Below are positions 26,190 through 28,538 of a stretch of DNA of 28,538 nucleotides, one piece after another. Position 1 is the stretch's first letter. Every line of letters begins with the position of its first letter. Position numbers and translations under genes: made by a program. The notes beneath the pieces are model-generated. The model made no database searches. It worked only from the letters and a program-made list of their open reading frames with translations, and was not told the origin of the DNA. The DNA lies in the NCBI GenBank assembly GCA_003427395.1, contig BFEA01000026.1, positions 2,837,819 to 2,866,356 of the forward strand, in the 5' to 3' direction. The DNA comes from Chara braunii. Lineage: Eukaryota; Streptophyta; Charophyceae; Charales; Characeae.

Positions 26190-28187
26190 GAACACCGTGA
26201 GGATGTGTGTCCATCCTGGTGGCAACGAAGACAGCCGCGACGGACCTCGAGGGCGGCGCGCTCCTCATGAGATAGAGCTCCGCGGGGATGAACAAAACCC
26301 TGCGGGAGGTCTATCTAAGGAACTTTAATCGTGCGGGCGCCAGCCTGTGCAAACCGACTGCGCACACGACCCATGGCGGATATAACCATCTGCAGGCGCT
26401 CGGCCACCGGGACAGTGTCGTCATCCAAGTGATACTGGATGATGTCTCGGAGCTCGATGTCCTCAGGGGCGTCCCCAAGGGTAGGGTGAAGCTCGGCCAA
26501 GGCATCCTCGCCATACTCGAGAGAGTTGTCATGCCGAGAGAATGGCGCTCCAGGTCGAGCTGGGCGGCGAACACGGTCGACAAAAAAAGAACGATCGCAA
26601 GTAGTGTCGTGGGACAGGGTGCTGGTGGCAGATCATGAAGGAAGCGACTCCACATCCTCTTGTACTGTCTAACAGCCTCGTAGGCCTGTTCCGTGGAAGA
26701 GAATGAACGGCTCCATAACTCCAAGCGGTAGTCAGTCGGAAGACTTACGAGGAACCGGTCGGTAAGGGTAACCTCAGGTAGGAACGTCTCATCACGAACA
26801 AGGTGGGGCATCTTGAAACACCCGAATGTGATGCTCGAGGTCATCCGGTGTAGAAGACCCGAACCATCGGGTCTGTGTGACGCGGTATAAAGCGTCAGTG
26901 GTGTTGTGACAAGCGCCAAAGTGGTCCTGAAGGAAGGCCGCAAAGTCTGCAAGAGTAGGGACCTCACCCACGTGGAGGCGCTGGGTATAATAGTCCTTCC
27001 ACACAGTGGAAGGGCTGCCTCGCAACTTGGTTGTGAGCACATTGCACCACAACTCCTGACGGGTGGTCGTCAGGGAGAGTGTGCGTATCGCTATCTGCAA
27101 CCAGCGAGAGACGCGGGATGTCACGGATGTGCCATCGTATTCGGGAATGTCTAAGGTGCGCACATGAGGGTGCCCGTTATGTTGATGGCAGGGGGAAGGA
27201 GACCGAGGCACCTGCAAGGCCGTGACAAAAGTCGGGTCCGCTGCAGGGGCAGAGGTGGGGGAAGGCTGTGGACTGTGGCCACAGGCAGATTGATTAGCCG
27301 ATGTGGAGGCAACAACCATAGGCAGCTGCCCTGGAATAGCCAGGTAGGAGGGGAGAGGCTGAGGGGCAGGTCGAGGGAAACGAGCCTGCATCATGGGGGG
27401 CGAAGGGGTGGTAGAGGAAGAAGAAGGGTAAGCAGCCTGTGATGGGTGAGACTGTCTCAGAGCAAGGATCTCCACTTGAGCCTGCACAATGGTGGCCTGT
27501 AAAGTGACCACTCGCTGGGTGCGCGGGGTCGGGGGTGGAGGAGGCGGGGGGTATCCCACCGGGAGGAGGAATCCCAAACTGCGGGATACCCTGCTGTAGG
27601 GGTAAGGAGACGAAGACGGGGAGTATTGGACGGAACCGTAATGCCGCGATTGATGTAGGGAGCTGAGAAGCAGCACCAGAACGGGTTGGTAAAATTGTCG
27701 GTCCAGATGATGCTCTTTGGACCGCAGGGCCTACGACAGCGGCAGAGACGGTAGGGGCGGCAGGGGCCGGGAGAACTACCACAACAGACGGGGTGGTCTG
27801 ACCGGCAGCATCGCTCATCACGGCTGAGGGGGAGTGTTGGGCCTGAGCTGCAGGGGAGGGAGAACCACCATGTTTGTTTCGCCGGAGTAATGGGGAATTG
27901 GACGGTGAGCCGGTAGGGGATGGGGTGTGAGAATGGGGGGGGGAGCGATGAGGAGAGCCTTTGAGACGATTGGCGTCAAGGGCAGGCGCATTGATTTGCG
28001 CTTGCAACAGTCCAAGCGTGCTAAGTTGCTCTTGGATCGCTACAAGGACAACATGAAGGTTCATGGTGTCTGCATGGGCTTGACCATGAGCCATTGGCTG
28101 CGCGCTGACCTGGGATGTGGACTGTGTCACGGTTATCTCCTCAGCTGTAGCCCCGTCCGTGAGTGGTGGAGGGAGAGAGGTAGACAT
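26190..28187 (-). pseudogene. Gag with CCHC zinc knuckle, frameshifted
   Basis: It starts at ATG 28187 (MSTSLPPPLTDG). The first frame, 28187 to about 27540, is Pro/Ala/Ser-rich with a short helical segment (LHVVLVAIQEQLSTLGLLQA). The sequence then continues in a second frame (to about 26800) with the retrotransposon Gag core: LDIPEYDGTSVTSRVSRWLQ, GSPSTVWKDYY, DFAAFLQDHFGA. Near 26810 it shifts again (FLVSLPTDYRLELW, QAYEAVRQYKRMW), and near 26500 once more. It ends with a perfect CX2CX4HX4C knuckle, CLRCHQDGHTSSRC, at 26233-26192. At least three frameshifts disrupt it. Gag would form the particle and bind the genomic RNA. Confidence 0.78.
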
Positions 28188-28393
28188 AGTGGGAGGTGGG
28201 AGGAGAGATGGGTTGTGGTATAGGGACAGGAGACCACCGGTGAGAGAGAGAGGACCGCGAGAGCAGAGTGGGTAGTCGTGGGTTGGCTCGCCCCATGACC
28301 AGCGGTCGCGTGTGAGATGGTGGCGTGAATCCGGTTGAGGGGAGAGGAGCCGTTCGGGTCCAGGGTGCCCGACGGGAGGATGCGGGAGAGTAA

Positions 28394-28466
28394 GGGGTTT
28401 AGAAGAACCCTAAACCCTAAAAAAAAACGAAGTAAACCCTAATAAGACTTAGGGGAGATTAGGGTT
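28394..28466. repeat. Telomere-like CCCTAAA words
   Basis: AACCCTAAACCCTAAA at 28406-28421, TAAACCCTAA at about 28433, and GGGGTTTAG (28394) and ATTAGGGTT (28458) in the opposite sense. These match the plant telomere unit. In plants AAACCCTA is also a promoter element (telo box), so it may belong to a retroelement leader rather than a chromosome end. Confidence 0.6.
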
Positions 28467-28521
28467 GAGTAGCGGTAACCTAATCAAGCGAAAAAAAGAA
28501 GAAAATGACGAATATAGAGAC

Positions 28522-28538
28522 GGGGGGGGGGGGGGGGG
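28522..28538 (+). other. Terminal G17 run
   Basis: Seventeen G at the very end of the sequence. This is typical of dark-cycle reads from two-colour sequencers or of an assembly that stopped at a homopolymer. It may not be genomic. Confidence 0.6.

Larger units (their letters stand above)
21748..28187 (-). mobile_element. Ty3/gypsy chromovirus, decayed internal region
   Basis: On the - strand the order is gag, CCHC knuckle, protease, reverse transcriptase, RNase H, integrase, chromodomain. That is the pol order of Ty3/gypsy elements, and the C-terminal chromodomain marks the chromovirus branch. The element has several frameshifts and stops and altered catalytic residues. LTRs and primer-binding site were not found; the window ends only 351 bp upstream of gag. 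Confidence 0.9.
28188..28538 (-). other. Region upstream of gag, LTR/leader not resolved
   Basis: It should contain the leader, primer-binding site and part of the 5' LTR of the chromovirus. I see no match to the usual initiator-Met tRNA site and no repeat of the far end. It holds telomere-like words at 28396-28466 and the terminal G run. Confidence 0.4.

Noticed and set aside
28188-28538. Primer-binding site or 5' LTR of the chromovirus
   Set aside because: No initiator-Met tRNA complement is present. One TGG-starting phrase near 28360 did not match a plausible tRNA 3' end, and no matching repeat lies beyond 21748.

Overview
The window looks like repeat-rich nuclear DNA from a green plant or streptophyte alga. 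The evidence is an L1-type LINE with an endonuclease and a zf-RVT C-terminus, a Ty3/gypsy chromovirus with a chromodomain, tRNA-like SINE heads, and plant-type CCCTAAA repeats near the right end. A charophyte such as Chara would fit, but that is a guess. I see no convincing host gene, no true tRNA or rRNA and no CRISPR. Almost everything recognisable is a mobile element or its debris.

Layout. Positions 1-81 are a cloning or assembly artefact: a 43-base LINE fragment joined to the complete Nextera mate-pair junction adapter. Positions 82-4240 are non-coding sequence with several copies of a short repeated element (here the GGGACGCTGG element), local tandem duplications and one tRNA-like SINE head. 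Positions about 4240-11928 hold a long LINE on the + strand: a 5' region with a 78-bp repeat, a proline-rich ORF1 split over two frames, an endonuclease, a truncated reverse transcriptase that lacks its catalytic core, a zf-RVT C-terminal part, and a 3' hairpin followed by an A-rich tail. Positions 11929-15110 carry more GGGACGCTGG elements and simple repeats. The C-terminal end of a second LINE lies on the - strand at 15361-16540. A 1.77-kb imperfect palindrome (a foldback-like inverted repeat) occupies 18408-20178. A decayed chromovirus fills 21748-28187 on the - strand in the order gag, protease, RT, RNase H, integrase, chromodomain. Neither LTR is visible. The window ends in a 17-G run.

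How the parts may work together. The GGGACGCTGG elements have a constant head of about 54 bp, then a hairpin whose stem sequence differs between copies while its complementarity is kept, with a loop close to GCTCTTATCA, then an A-rich tail. The 3' end of the + strand LINE carries a similar hairpin and loop just before its own A tail. This suggests that the small elements are non-autonomous and borrow the LINE's retrotransposition machinery through a shared 3' structure. The LINE copy itself is dead: it has several stop codons and has lost the RT active site. The chromovirus is also dead. It has frameshifts, stop codons and three catalytic Asp-to-Asn changes, most of them compatible with C-to-T/G-to-A decay of methylated DNA.
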